Shown here one piece after another: positions 49,008-56,784 of a DNA stretch of 64,000 nucleotides. Below the pieces are notes generated by a model. It saw nothing but the letters and a program-made list of their open reading frames with translations, was not told the DNA's origin and did no database searches. The stretch is from positions 62,001 through 126,000 of the forward strand of contig JAHBVJ010000014.1 in the NCBI GenBank assembly GCA_019637615.1, written 5' to 3'. This DNA comes from Anaerolineae bacterium. Its GTDB lineage: Bacteria; Chloroflexota; Anaerolineae; Aggregatilineales; UBA2796. How positions within the stretch are numbered: position 1 is the stretch's first letter; the number at the start of each line of letters is the position of its first letter. Made by a program: the position numbers and the translations under genes.

Positions 49008-49462
49008 GCTTGCGCCTCCGTGACTGGTTGCGGCGCGTCCAGCTTTTTCAGCAGCTTGACGACGCCATCGATGATCGCTTCCGGACGCGGCGGGCAGCCG
49101 GGCACGTACACATCGACGGGGATCACCTCATCGATATGCCCGACCACGTTGTAACAGCCCTGAAACGCCCCGCCGGAAATCCCGCATGATCCCACCGCGA
49201 TTACGAACTTCGGCTCCGGCATCTGCTCGTACACGCGCCGCAGTCGATCCCGCGCTTGCAGCGTGACTGGCCCCGTACACAGCAAGACATCGGCATGGCG
49301 CGGGCTGCCTTGCAGCTTGATCCCCAAGCGCTCCACGTCGTAGCGCGGCGTCAGCGTCGCCAGAATCTCGATGTCGCAACCGTTGCACGACCCGCTGTTG
49401 AAATGGATCGCCCACGGTGAATTTTTCAGCCCCCAGCCTTTGATCTGTTCCAAGAGTGTCAT
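49004..49462 (-). CDS. Hydrogenase small subunit (NuoB/EchC-like)
   Basis: A 152-residue small subunit carrying one [4Fe-4S] cluster. The ligands are C26 and C29 in SGSCNGCDIE, C93 in GSCGISGGAF and C123 in VPGCPPRP. SCNGCDIE is the form of group 4 hydrogenases (Ech/Hyc/Mbh), rather than the ECC/MACM type of complex I. It passes electrons to the nickel site. The ATG at 49462 is preferred; GTG three bases before is possible. Confidence 0.93.
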   Translation of the reverse strand: MTLLEQIKGWGLKNSPWAIHFNSGSCNGCDIEILATLTPRYDVERLGIKLQGSPRHADVLLCTGPVTLQARDRLRRVYEQMPEPKFVIAVGSCGISGGAFQGCYNVVGHIDEVIPVDVYVPGCPPRPEAIIDGVVKLLKKLDAPQPVTEAQA

Positions 49463-49466
49463 CACG

Positions 49467-49781
49467 TCACCCCAATACCAGCGCGATCAGCGCAAAACAT
49501 AGGCCAAGCAGATACAGCAGCGCGATTGGTTCCAGCGTGCTGCTGCCGAGCATCAACACGCCCAGATGCAGCACCGCGAAGAACAGTGCGATCACGAAAA
49601 ACGAGCGATACCCCGGCGCGGCGGGGGTGGTCGAGGCAGTTTCGCCGCTGGCATATGTGCTGGATTTCAACGTGTTGGCGTTCGGCTTGCCCGCCAGCAG
49701 CCGTCCCGCGCCGAACAGCACCCCGACCAGCACGAGATACAGCACAAACGCCACAGGGGGAGCAAGTAGAATATCTGCCAT
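49467..49781 (-). CDS. NuoA-like membrane subunit
   Basis: A 104-residue protein with three transmembrane helices. The loop SSTYASGETASTTPAAPGYR followed by SFFVIALFFAVLHLGVLML has the layout of NuoA (complex I chain 3), where a YESG-type loop precedes a Phe-rich helix. In complex I this loop lies near the quinone site; its presence in a hydrogenase operon fits the Mbh/complex I link. AAGGAGATAGTG lies upstream of the ATG at 49781. Confidence 0.8.
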   Translation of the reverse strand: MADILLAPPVAFVLYLVLVGVLFGAGRLLAGKPNANTLKSSTYASGETASTTPAAPGYRSFFVIALFFAVLHLGVLMLGSSTLEPIALLYLLGLCFALIALVLG

Positions 49782-49791
49782 CACTATCTCC

Positions 49792-51384
49792 TTAATGCCC
49801 GAAGGCCGTCATCACCGCCGCGCCAGCAGGGCCAGTCAGCCAGTTCACCAGCGACGGACTCACGCCGATCACCACGATCACGACCGCCATCACTGCCAGC
49901 GGCACATAAATCGTGATGGGCATCGGCTCCCCCGCGCGCACGGCCTCTGACGGCTCCTTGCGATACAGCAGGTTAACCAGCGGTGCGTAATAAGCCAGCG
50001 ACAGCACACTGTTCAGCGCCGCGATCACGACCAGCACTTCCACCACTGCGTTTTGCGTTTCGAATCCCGCCGTGAAGATTTGCCATTTGGACATGAAGCC
50101 TGCCAGCGGTGGCAATCCGCCCAGACCGAGCACCGCCACGCTGAAGGCGAACGCCGTGATCGGGTAACGCTGCGCCGCGCCCGCCAGATCAGCCGTCGTC
50201 AGTGTGCGGTGATGATCGCCGCGCGCGACGAACAGGGCGTACATCATGCCACCTGCCGCGAGGAAGGCCAGCCCTTTCATCAGGCTGTGCGTCAGCAAGT
50301 GGAACAAGCCGCCCTGTGCGCCGTCCGGCTGTCCCATGCCGATCCCGATGCCCAGACCGAGCAGCATGTAGCCGATCTGCGCCACGCTGGAAAACGCCAG
50401 CAGCCGTTTGACTTGCGTTTGCCGCAGCGCCATCAAATTACCCACGCACATATTCAGTACGCCGAAGGTCATCAACAGCGTTCCCCACGATGGTGCAGCG
50501 CCCGCCATTGATCCCAACGCCCGCAGCAGCGCGACGAGGCCAGCTTCGATCACGACGCCGGATAGAATCGCGCTGATTCCGCTCGGTGCGTGAGCGTGCG
50601 CATCGGGTAGCCATGTGTGCATCGGGACAATCGCGATCTTGACGCCGAACCCGATCAGGAACAGCGCGCCCGCCGCCAACAACACGCCAGCGCCGTCGCT
50701 TGCTAGTCTGATCTGATCAAAGGCCAGCGATCCCGTCTGCGCCAGCACCAGCGCGATGCCGAGCAGGATCAACGCTGATCCGACGGCACTCTGCACCAGA
50801 TATTTGACGCCTGCTTCCAACGAGGCGGCTTGCTCACGATAAAACGCCACCAGTAAATACGACGACACCGCCATCAACTCGAACCACACCCACAGGTTGA
50901 ACAGGTCGCCCGCGCACGCCAGCCCGATCATCGATCCGGTCATGGTCAGCAGCAGCGCGTAATATTTTTCTTCCCCGACCTCACCCGCCATCGACACGCC
51001 CGAAAACAGGATCACGAACGTGCTCAAAGTCACTACGGTGGCACTCAATAGCAAACTCAGACCGTCGAACCGCAGTGTCACCATCCCGACGTGGACGCTC
51101 TCCACGCCCTGCGCGCTGAACTGATACGCCGTGAACCCGAACGCGATCCACATCAGGATCAGCGTGATCACCGCCGACCAACGCGCGTAATTCACCTGCC
51201 GGATCGTCCCTGCGGTCGAGCGAGGCCACGCCAGCGTCACCGTCCCGCCTGAAGGCTGTGCGTGCGGCGGCAGTGAAGCGTGTTCCCACACCGCCACCAC
51301 GGCGAACAACCGCCCCGCCAGATAGATGAACGGAGAGGCTGCCAGCGGCAGAACTACTAGCCATACGAATGCATCTAGCGTCAC
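49792..51384 (-). CDS. MnhD/NuoN/MbhH-like antiporter-type subunit
   Basis: A 530-residue polytopic protein with about 14 helices. LACAGDLFNLWVWFELMAVS holds the Glu of the ion path, and KIAIVPMHTWLPDAHAHAPS holds the Lys/His channel pair, as in MnhD, NuoN and MbhH. It is expected to move H+ or Na+ when driven by the hydrogenase arm. The GTG at 51384 overlaps the upstream gene's stop as GTGA, with GGGGGAGG ahead. The long N-terminal loop (about 40-75) is an extra. Confidence 0.92.
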   Translation of the reverse strand: MTLDAFVWLVVLPLAASPFIYLAGRLFAVVAVWEHASLPPHAQPSGGTVTLAWPRSTAGTIRQVNYARWSAVITLILMWIAFGFTAYQFSAQGVESVHVGMVTLRFDGLSLLLSATVVTLSTFVILFSGVSMAGEVGEEKYYALLLTMTGSMIGLACAGDLFNLWVWFELMAVSSYLLVAFYREQAASLEAGVKYLVQSAVGSALILLGIALVLAQTGSLAFDQIRLASDGAGVLLAAGALFLIGFGVKIAIVPMHTWLPDAHAHAPSGISAILSGVVIEAGLVALLRALGSMAGAAPSWGTLLMTFGVLNMCVGNLMALRQTQVKRLLAFSSVAQIGYMLLGLGIGIGMGQPDGAQGGLFHLLTHSLMKGLAFLAAGGMMYALFVARGDHHRTLTTADLAGAAQRYPITAFAFSVAVLGLGGLPPLAGFMSKWQIFTAGFETQNAVVEVLVVIAALNSVLSLAYYAPLVNLLYRKEPSEAVRAGEPMPITIYVPLAVMAVVIVVIGVSPSLVNWLTGPAGAAVMTAFGH

Positions 51385-53147
51385 GGTGTACCTCCCCCGC
51401 GCAGCAGCAGCGTCGCTAGGACGATCACCAGCCCGAGCACGATGCCTGCCACGTTCCAGTTAAGCTGTCCCGTTTGCGTCGTGCGCAGCGCCGTCGCGAT
51501 CTGTTGCGTCAGCCGCATGATTTGCCGATTCAGCCATTCAAATCCGAAATCTTGCCGCGCGGCGACGGCGGGTGCATCCAGCAGCCTCGCCAGCCATTTC
51601 AGCCAGCCTCGCAGCCACATCCACCACAGCAGCCCGCCAGCAGCGATGCTGATCAGCGCCACCAGCGTGATCGGCGCGGTCACCACTTCTTGCACCAGTT
51701 CGCCCAACGACAATTCGCTCAGATTGTGGAACGGCAACGTAGTGCGCAATAGTTGGTCATAACCGCCTGCCAGTGCCCATGTCGTCAGCGTGCCAAACGC
51801 CAGCACGAACAGCGACACTTGCATAGCTTTCGGCGCGTCATGAGCGTGCAGCGCCGCGCGCGGACTGCCATAAAACACCAGCCACACCATGCGCACGGTA
51901 TACAGCGCCGTCAACCCTACGCCGACGAGCAACCCGGCCGTCAGCCACCACGCCTGATCCGCGAAGCTGGCTTCCAAGATCAATTCTTTGCTCCAGAAGC
52001 CGTTGAAGATCGGCACGCCGACCAGCGCCGCCGCGCCGAGCAGAAAAACGTTACGCACGAATGGCATCCGCCGCCCCAAGCCGCCCATCTCACGGATGTC
52101 GCGCGTCTCTACCGCGTGGATCACCGCACCCGCGCCGAGGAATAGCAGCGCCTTGAACACCGCGTGACTGAGCAGATGGAATTGGCTGGCGAAGATCGCG
52201 CCGATCCCCACCGCGTACACCATGTAACCGAGTTGGCTGATCGTGGAATAAGCGAGGATGCGCTTGAGGTCGTTCGCCACCAGCGCCATACAGCCCGCCA
52301 GCAGCGCCGAGATCAGCCCCACCGCGATGATCGTGCCCGTCCAGCCGGGGACGTTGGCAAAGGCGGGATAAAACCGTGCCAGCAGATACACGCCCGCGTT
52401 GACCATCGTCGCGGCGTGGATCAGCGCGCTGATCGGTGTTGGCGCTTCCATCGCGCTTGGCAGCCACGTATGGAACGGCATCTGCGCAGATTTCGCCGCC
52501 GCGCCGATCAAGAAGCCGAACGCGATCAAGCTCAACGAGGTGGCAGGCAGCTCGGCCGCATGTGCCAGCAGATAATCGATCTGCGTGCTGCCGAGATTCG
52601 CCGCCGCCACCAATGCCCCGATCAGCAGCCCGACGCCGCCGATCTGCGTGATCACCAGCGCCTTCATCCCGCCCATGACGGCTTTCGGATCGTCATTGTG
52701 AAACGAGATCAGCGCGTACGAGCAGAACGCCACCAGTTCCCAGAAGAAGAACAGCAGCAGCAAACTATTCGTCAGCACCAGCCCGCACATGCTGCCAATA
52801 AAGAACAGCACGAGCGCGTAATAACGCCGTTGCTGCGCCTCGCCCTGCATGTAGTCTGCCGAAAAGATGATGGTCAGCGTACCGATGAACGTCGCGATCA
52901 CCGCCAGCATCACGCCGAGTCCGTCCGGCGTGAAGGTTAACTCACCGAACACGCCGCCGAGCACAACGCGGATGACCGCCGTCTGCGTGGCGAAGGGCAG
53001 CAAACACAGTGCCGCAAGGCTGGCGAGACTGCCAGCCACCACCGCGATCAAATTGTGGGTTCGGGGACGGCTGTCGCGTGTCCACAATACGGACAGCGCT
53101 CCTAACCACGGCAGTCCTATCGTGAGAATGACCAACCACGCGATCAT
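51381..53147 (-). CDS. NuoL/MnhA-like antiporter-type subunit
   Basis: A 588-residue polytopic protein with about 15 helices. FFFWELVAFCSYALISFHND gives the ion-path Glu, KSAQMPFHTWLPSAMEAPTP the Lys/His channel, and AILAYSTISQLGY-type residues (KRILAYSTISQLGYMVYAVG) the second Lys. The C-terminal ~130 residues include a long amphipathic segment (LKWLARLLDAPAVAARQDF), as in NuoL-like lateral helices. It is a second ion-translocating subunit. It overlaps the next gene by four bases and follows GGGAGTGATTT. Confidence 0.93.
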   Translation of the reverse strand: MIAWLVILTIGLPWLGALSVLWTRDSRPRTHNLIAVVAGSLASLAALCLLPFATQTAVIRVVLGGVFGELTFTPDGLGVMLAVIATFIGTLTIIFSADYMQGEAQQRRYYALVLFFIGSMCGLVLTNSLLLLFFFWELVAFCSYALISFHNDDPKAVMGGMKALVITQIGGVGLLIGALVAAANLGSTQIDYLLAHAAELPATSLSLIAFGFLIGAAAKSAQMPFHTWLPSAMEAPTPISALIHAATMVNAGVYLLARFYPAFANVPGWTGTIIAVGLISALLAGCMALVANDLKRILAYSTISQLGYMVYAVGIGAIFASQFHLLSHAVFKALLFLGAGAVIHAVETRDIREMGGLGRRMPFVRNVFLLGAAALVGVPIFNGFWSKELILEASFADQAWWLTAGLLVGVGLTALYTVRMVWLVFYGSPRAALHAHDAPKAMQVSLFVLAFGTLTTWALAGGYDQLLRTTLPFHNLSELSLGELVQEVVTAPITLVALISIAAGGLLWWMWLRGWLKWLARLLDAPAVAARQDFGFEWLNRQIMRLTQQIATALRTTQTGQLNWNVAGIVLGLVIVLATLLLRGGGTP

Positions 53148-53150
53148 AAA

Positions 53151-53468
53151 TCACTCCCGTAATTCAGATAGCACGCGGACATCCAACGTACCGAACCGCC
53201 GCCGCACTTGCACTGCCAGCGCCAGCCCGACCACAGCGACTATCGTATCCACCACGATCACGGTCGCGGCGAGGCTTTGCCCCAGATTCACCTGACCGCT
53301 GGCTCCTCCGGCGGCGACCAGCGCCAGCACGGCCGCTTTGATCAGGAGTTGCAAGGCGATCACGACCTTGATCAGGTTGCGCAGCGCCAGCAGCCCGTAC
53401 AGCCCGACGCCGAACAAACCGAGCACGCCTATCAGCGCGATGGAGGCGGGTGAGACTTCTGTCATCAT
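53151..53468 (-). CDS. NuoK/MnhC-like membrane subunit
   Basis: A 105-residue three-helix subunit. LFGVGLYGLLALRNLIKVVI and the second helix with ALQLLIKAAVLALVAAGG match NuoK/MnhC/MbhG, although the Glu pairs of NuoK are replaced by other polar residues (Lys in LIKVVIALQLLIKAAV). The final helix is followed by a basic tail with RRRFGTLDVRVLSELRE. It starts at ATG 53468 and overlaps the upstream stop as ATGA. Confidence 0.85.
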   Translation of the reverse strand: MMTEVSPASIALIGVLGLFGVGLYGLLALRNLIKVVIALQLLIKAAVLALVAAGGASGQVNLGQSLAATVIVVDTIVAVVGLALAVQVRRRFGTLDVRVLSELRE

Positions 53469-54076
53469 GCGTATTCCTCCACTTGTTCGGGTTCCGTCAC
53501 CATTTCCGGCTCCGGTGGGGCTTGGTCGAGTGCTGGCGGGTTGCTCTCATCACCCGCGATCACTTCTACAGGGGCGGTTGTTGCCGTCTGCGCCTCAATC
53601 GTCTTCACTTCCGACAGCAATCCCAGAATGCCGAGCACGCCCGCGAAGATCACGCCGATCTGCAAGATCACGTCGAGTCCGCGCTGCTGCCACAGCATGT
53701 TGGAAAACGAGAGTTCAGCCGGAAGCGGCGCACGGATGGATGTGCTGAACGTGCTGAGGAGAGGAACTGTCATCAGGCCGAGTAAAATCGGCACGGCGGC
53801 GGCGAGGATGACCGCCAGTGGTTTGGTTATGACGCTTTGTTGGTTCGGCTCTTGTTCTCCAACAAGATTTAGCGCGAAAATGAACAATACGGTGACTAAA
53901 CCAGCACCAACGCTGAGTTCAATAACAGCGATCTCGTGCCCACCGAGCAAAAATAACAGGATGGACACTAGGGCGCTGGTACAGGCCAGCCACAACGCCG
54001 CGCTGAGGAGGCGCGCCGCCCGTATCGCTAATACAGCGCAACCGACTATACCCACCGTCAAGCCTGCAATAAGCAT
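53465..54076 (-). CDS. MbhD/NuoJ-like (DUF4040-type) membrane subunit, first gene of the hydrogenase operon
   Basis: A 203-residue subunit. The N-terminal three helices carry AVIELSVGAGLVTVLFIFAL, the DUF4040/MbhD signature with the membrane Glu. A loop (GEQEPNQQSVITKPL) is followed by two more helices (residues ~85-160), as in fused MbhD-MbhE, and a Pro/Glu-rich tail with EPEMVTEPEQVEE. It links proton-path subunits. CCGGAGATAGCAGCG precedes the ATG. It heads a run of overlapping genes, so the promoter should lie in 54077-54400. Confidence 0.82.
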   Translation of the reverse strand: MLIAGLTVGIVGCAVLAIRAARLLSAALWLACTSALVSILLFLLGGHEIAVIELSVGAGLVTVLFIFALNLVGEQEPNQQSVITKPLAVILAAAVPILLGLMTVPLLSTFSTSIRAPLPAELSFSNMLWQQRGLDVILQIGVIFAGVLGILGLLSEVKTIEAQTATTAPVEVIAGDESNPPALDQAPPEPEMVTEPEQVEEYA

Positions 54077-54311
54077 CGCTGCTATCTCCGGTTGATAAAG
54101 CCATTCTAGCTATTCTGCATAATAGACACCCGCGCAATACCTGCACAGTATCGAATGTATCCTCCCAAAGGTGACAAACGTCTTTATTTGTGAAATATTG
54201 CACTAATTATGGCGCACGCAAAAGCTGTGGGAGGTGTCACGACGAAGCGATGTCGATGGGCTTCCCGCACACGCCACGCCATTCTTCTCCTCTCCACCCG
54301 TGCTACCCCCT

Positions 54312-54349
54312 TACATTTGTAAGCGTACATTTGTAAGCATACAAATGTA
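54312..54349. promoter_or_regulatory. Three TACANNTGTA boxes at 14-bp spacing
   Basis: TACATTTGTA at 54312-54321 and 54326-54335 and TACAAATGTA at 54340-54349, with exactly 14 bp from box to box. CTTACATTTGTA and TACAAATGTAAG are also inverted arms around the middle copy. TACANNTGTA is the operator core of BlaI/MecI/CopY-type repressors. The boxes lie about 240 bases before the hydrogenase operon start; no such regulator gene is in the window. The rest of 54077-54604 shows no gene. Confidence 0.75.
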
Positions 54350-54604
54350 AGGATGTTCAATCCAGAAAACCTGTTGTATCCTACTCGCACAACAAAAAAC
54401 GACCTCAGCTTGCTCGCTTTGGTCGTCTGGGATCATCGTTCATCCGTCCGCACATCCATTCGCGCAACCCGCCGCGTGAGGAGCTGTCCAATGATGCGCC
54501 ATCTATCGGCACTGTCTTTGCTTTCTACCTGATCTGAGTTTCGGACAGTCACTGCGCAGCCAACAGCGCACGGCTGAGTACAAATTCATTGGTGATGCCG
54601 AGGG

Positions 54605-54658
54605 TGAGTCCCGTAGGGACTTCGTCCTCTAAGCCTGACGTTTCAACGTCGGGCGGCG
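54605..54658. repeat. GAGTCCCGTAGGGACTTCG repeat with an adjoining ACGTTTCAACGTC hairpin
   Basis: TGAGTCCCGTAGGGACTTCG followed by TCCTCTAAGCCTGACG and TTTCAACGTCGGGCGGCG. The first part matches 47237-47270; the AGCCTGACGTTTCAACGTC part returns in altered form at 55264-55296. Confidence 0.75.
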
Positions 54659-54726
54659 CTGCCGATAGTACCGCGTGACCTATCCAAAATTGCGGTTATC
54701 AGCCCCTAGCACGCGTCTTCTGCTTT

Positions 54727-54806
54727 CTACTTAGCACCTAGCACTCAGCACTTAGCACTGTCTTTTGCTTCTGTACTAAGGACTAAGCACTCAGCACTAA
54801 GGACTA
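54727..54806. repeat. Heptad-type dispersed repeat, two arrays
   Basis: CTTAGCACCTAGCACTCAGC and ACTTAGCACTG (54730-54760), then TACTAAGGACTAAGCACTCA and GCACTAAGGACTA (54774-54806). These are the reverse complement and forward forms of the 2077-2110 units. The second array ends a few bases before the AGGAG of the ORF at 54823. Confidence 0.85.
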
Positions 54807-55001
54807 TTTTCAGGAGTTTCCCATGCCTTGGTCGCCCGACAACATCACCATCGGTGAATTCGAAGACCTGCCCGTCCAGATGCTACCCTATCGTGTCTAC
54901 TTCGCCCCTGCCGATGATCCGCCGCCCATCGAACCCATCGAACCCACCGCCACCCTTGTGCCCGTGCCCGCTACCGTCCCCGCGCCAACTCCCACCTCGG
55001 A

Positions 55002-55041
55002 CTCCCCTCTCCATGGCAATGGAGAGGGGGCGGGGGTGAGG
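55002..55041. repeat. GAGAGGGG/GGGGTGAGG hairpin repeat, copy B
   Basis: CTCCCCTCTCCATGGCAATG then GAGAGGGGGCGGGGGTGAG: arms CCCCTCTCC and GGAGAGGGG with the loop ATGGCAAT, then the GGGGGTGAGG tail. Same family as 37661. Confidence 0.8.
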
Positions 55042-55132
55042 CTCATCCTCACCGATCCCGACGACGACTGGGACGACGATCCTCCCACTGTCATGCAGCG
55101 CAGCGCAAACACGGAGGCACGCCCCGTCCCTG

Positions 55133-55163
55133 ACTTAGCACTTGGCACTCAGCACTTAGCACT
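55133..55163. repeat. Heptad-type dispersed repeat inside the remnant ORF
   Basis: ACTTAGCACTTGGCACTCAG then CACTTAGCACT: four units of the 2077/54727 family in inverted orientation. It is translated as LALGTQHLAL in the remnant ORF. Confidence 0.8.
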
Positions 55164-55388
55164 ATCGTCCAAGGGGGTGAGGCTCATCCTTACCGATCCC
55201 GACGACGATTGGCATGACGAACCCATAACCGCCACCCCTGCGCCCATTCCGAAAGATGTGATGTCTTCTGAGCCTACCTGTTCAACGTCGGACGGTCTTA
55301 GCTATCTACATGGGATCATTTTAGGGATCATCGATCCCCGTATCCCGCACCATCACGCCCTCCCCACCGCCACACGGGATCATTCCCT

Positions 55389-55431
55389 GCTCCCCTTCGC
55401 CTTGCGGGAGAAGGGGTTGGGGGATGAGGGC
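55389..55431. repeat. GAGAAGGGG/GGGATGAGG hairpin repeat, copy C
   Basis: CTCCCCTTCGCCTTGCGGGA then GAAGGGGTTGGGGGATGAGG. The CTCCCCTTC and GAGAAGGGG-type arms pair; the tail is GGGGGATGAGG, one base longer than copy A. Confidence 0.75.
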
Positions 55432-55461
55432 TACTACGCAGCCCATTCTTCCTCTGCTCGC

Positions 55462-56739
55462 CTACGTCAGCTTCAACCCGTGCGCGGCGATCATCTCATC
55501 GCACATCGCCCAGATGCGATCCAGCGGCATCGTCGCCGCCACCAGCGGATCGAGCATCGCGGCGTGGTAGACGTGCTCACGCTTGCCTTCCAGCGCCGCC
55601 TTGACCGTCAGCTCTTGCACGGCGACATGCAAGCGCGACATGCCTGCCAACTGCGGCGGCAGCGCCCCGATCCGCGTTGGTTGAATGCCGTTGCGGTCAA
55701 CCAGACACGGCACTTCGACGCAGCAGCCATTCGGCAGATTGTCGATCAGATGCTCGTTCCGCACATTGCCATAGATCACCCGCGATTGTCCCGTTTCCAT
55801 CGAGTGGATGATCAGCGATCCATACTCGTTGCTGCGCTCGATCTCGAAGGGTTCGCCGCGCTGCAACTGCCCGCGAATCTGCTCGAATTCCTTCAGGTTT
55901 TCCTCGCTCCGGCGGATGTATTCGTCAATCGGGATTTCGAGCCGCTCGATCTCGCCTGCGTGCGGGATGAAGTGGGCAGAGTATTCGGCGTTATGCTCGG
56001 ACGACTCGGTCACATAGTAGCCCAAGCGCCGGAACAGCTCCATCCGCACCGAGTCTTGGAGCGGGTAGGCGTTCGCTTCAAGGGCTTTGCGCAGCAGCGG
56101 ATAGGCATCTTTGCCGTTGTGCTCGAAGCGCAGAATCCACGCCACATGATTGATGCCCGCGCCGAGGTACGTCACTTCCTCATACGGCACGCCCGTGTAC
56201 TGCGAAATCTGCCATGTGGTGTACTGCACGCTGTGGCACAGCCCGACGATGGGGATCGAGGTCGAGGCGAACCACGCCCAGCACAGCATCGACATCGGGT
56301 TGGTGTAGTTCAGGAACGTCGCGTCGGGGCACACTTCTTCCATCTCCCGCGCCACATCGATCATCACGGGGATCGTGCGCAGCGACCGGAAGATGCCGCC
56401 GATCCCGTGCGAGTCCGCGATGGTCTGCTTTACGCCATATTTGCGCGGGATGTCGAAGTCGATCAGCGTCGCGGGATGCCCGCCCACCTGAATCATGTTG
56501 ATCACGTAGTTCGCGCCCGTCAGCGCCTTGCGCCGATCCAGCGTCGCTTCGATGGTCGGCTCCGCGCCGAGCGTTTTTGCCGTCCACCGCGCCATCTGCT
56601 CGGCGGTTTCCAAGCGCACGGGATCGATGTCGTACAGCGTGATCGTGCTGTGTTGCAATTCGGGGAAGGTCAGGATGTCGCCAAGCAGATTCTTGGTGAA
56701 GACAACGCTGCCCGCGCCGAAAAATACGATTTTGGTCAT
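55462..56739 (-). CDS. melA: GH4 alpha-galactosidase (MelA-like)
   Basis: A 425-residue NAD+- and metal-dependent glycosidase. IVFFGAGSVVFTKNLLGDIL is the NAD-binding start of GH4; NMIQVGGHPATLIDFDIPRK and LCHSVQYTTWQI hold the metal-ligand Cys and His; LGAGINHVAWILRFEHNGKD gives the next His. It matches the alpha-galactosidase/alpha-glucuronidase branch of GH4, which acts on small alpha-galactosides inside the cell. It lies last on the strand after a large exported glycosidase gene and an ABC sugar transporter, consistent with final breakdown of imported oligosaccharides. Confidence 0.9.
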   Translation of the reverse strand: MTKIVFFGAGSVVFTKNLLGDILTFPELQHSTITLYDIDPVRLETAEQMARWTAKTLGAEPTIEATLDRRKALTGANYVINMIQVGGHPATLIDFDIPRKYGVKQTIADSHGIGGIFRSLRTIPVMIDVAREMEEVCPDATFLNYTNPMSMLCWAWFASTSIPIVGLCHSVQYTTWQISQYTGVPYEEVTYLGAGINHVAWILRFEHNGKDAYPLLRKALEANAYPLQDSVRMELFRRLGYYVTESSEHNAEYSAHFIPHAGEIERLEIPIDEYIRRSEENLKEFEQIRGQLQRGEPFEIERSNEYGSLIIHSMETGQSRVIYGNVRNEHLIDNLPNGCCVEVPCLVDRNGIQPTRIGALPPQLAGMSRLHVAVQELTVKAALEGKREHVYHAAMLDPLVAATMPLDRIWAMCDEMIAAHGLKLT

Positions 56740-56784
56740 AACGAATATGCTCTTTCTAGGTATTGCTGCTTGATCGCAGCTAGT

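Larger units (their letters stand above)
54823..55461 (+). pseudogene. Possible broken gene with a duplicated acidic motif
   Basis: An ORF opens at ATG 54823 behind CAGGAGTTTCCC. Its first ~210 codons have Pro/Thr-rich and acidic character, including LILTDPDDDWDDDP and LILTDPDDDWHDEP. These come from a 40-bp direct repeat (55032-55071 and 55173-55212) with only two differences, both synonymous. Heptad repeats and two GAGAGGGG repeats lie inside. The frame then runs open for 6 kb antisense to clear minus-strand genes, so the true end is lost or was never there. I read it as a remnant of a small secreted or acidic protein gene invaded by repeats. Confidence 0.3.
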
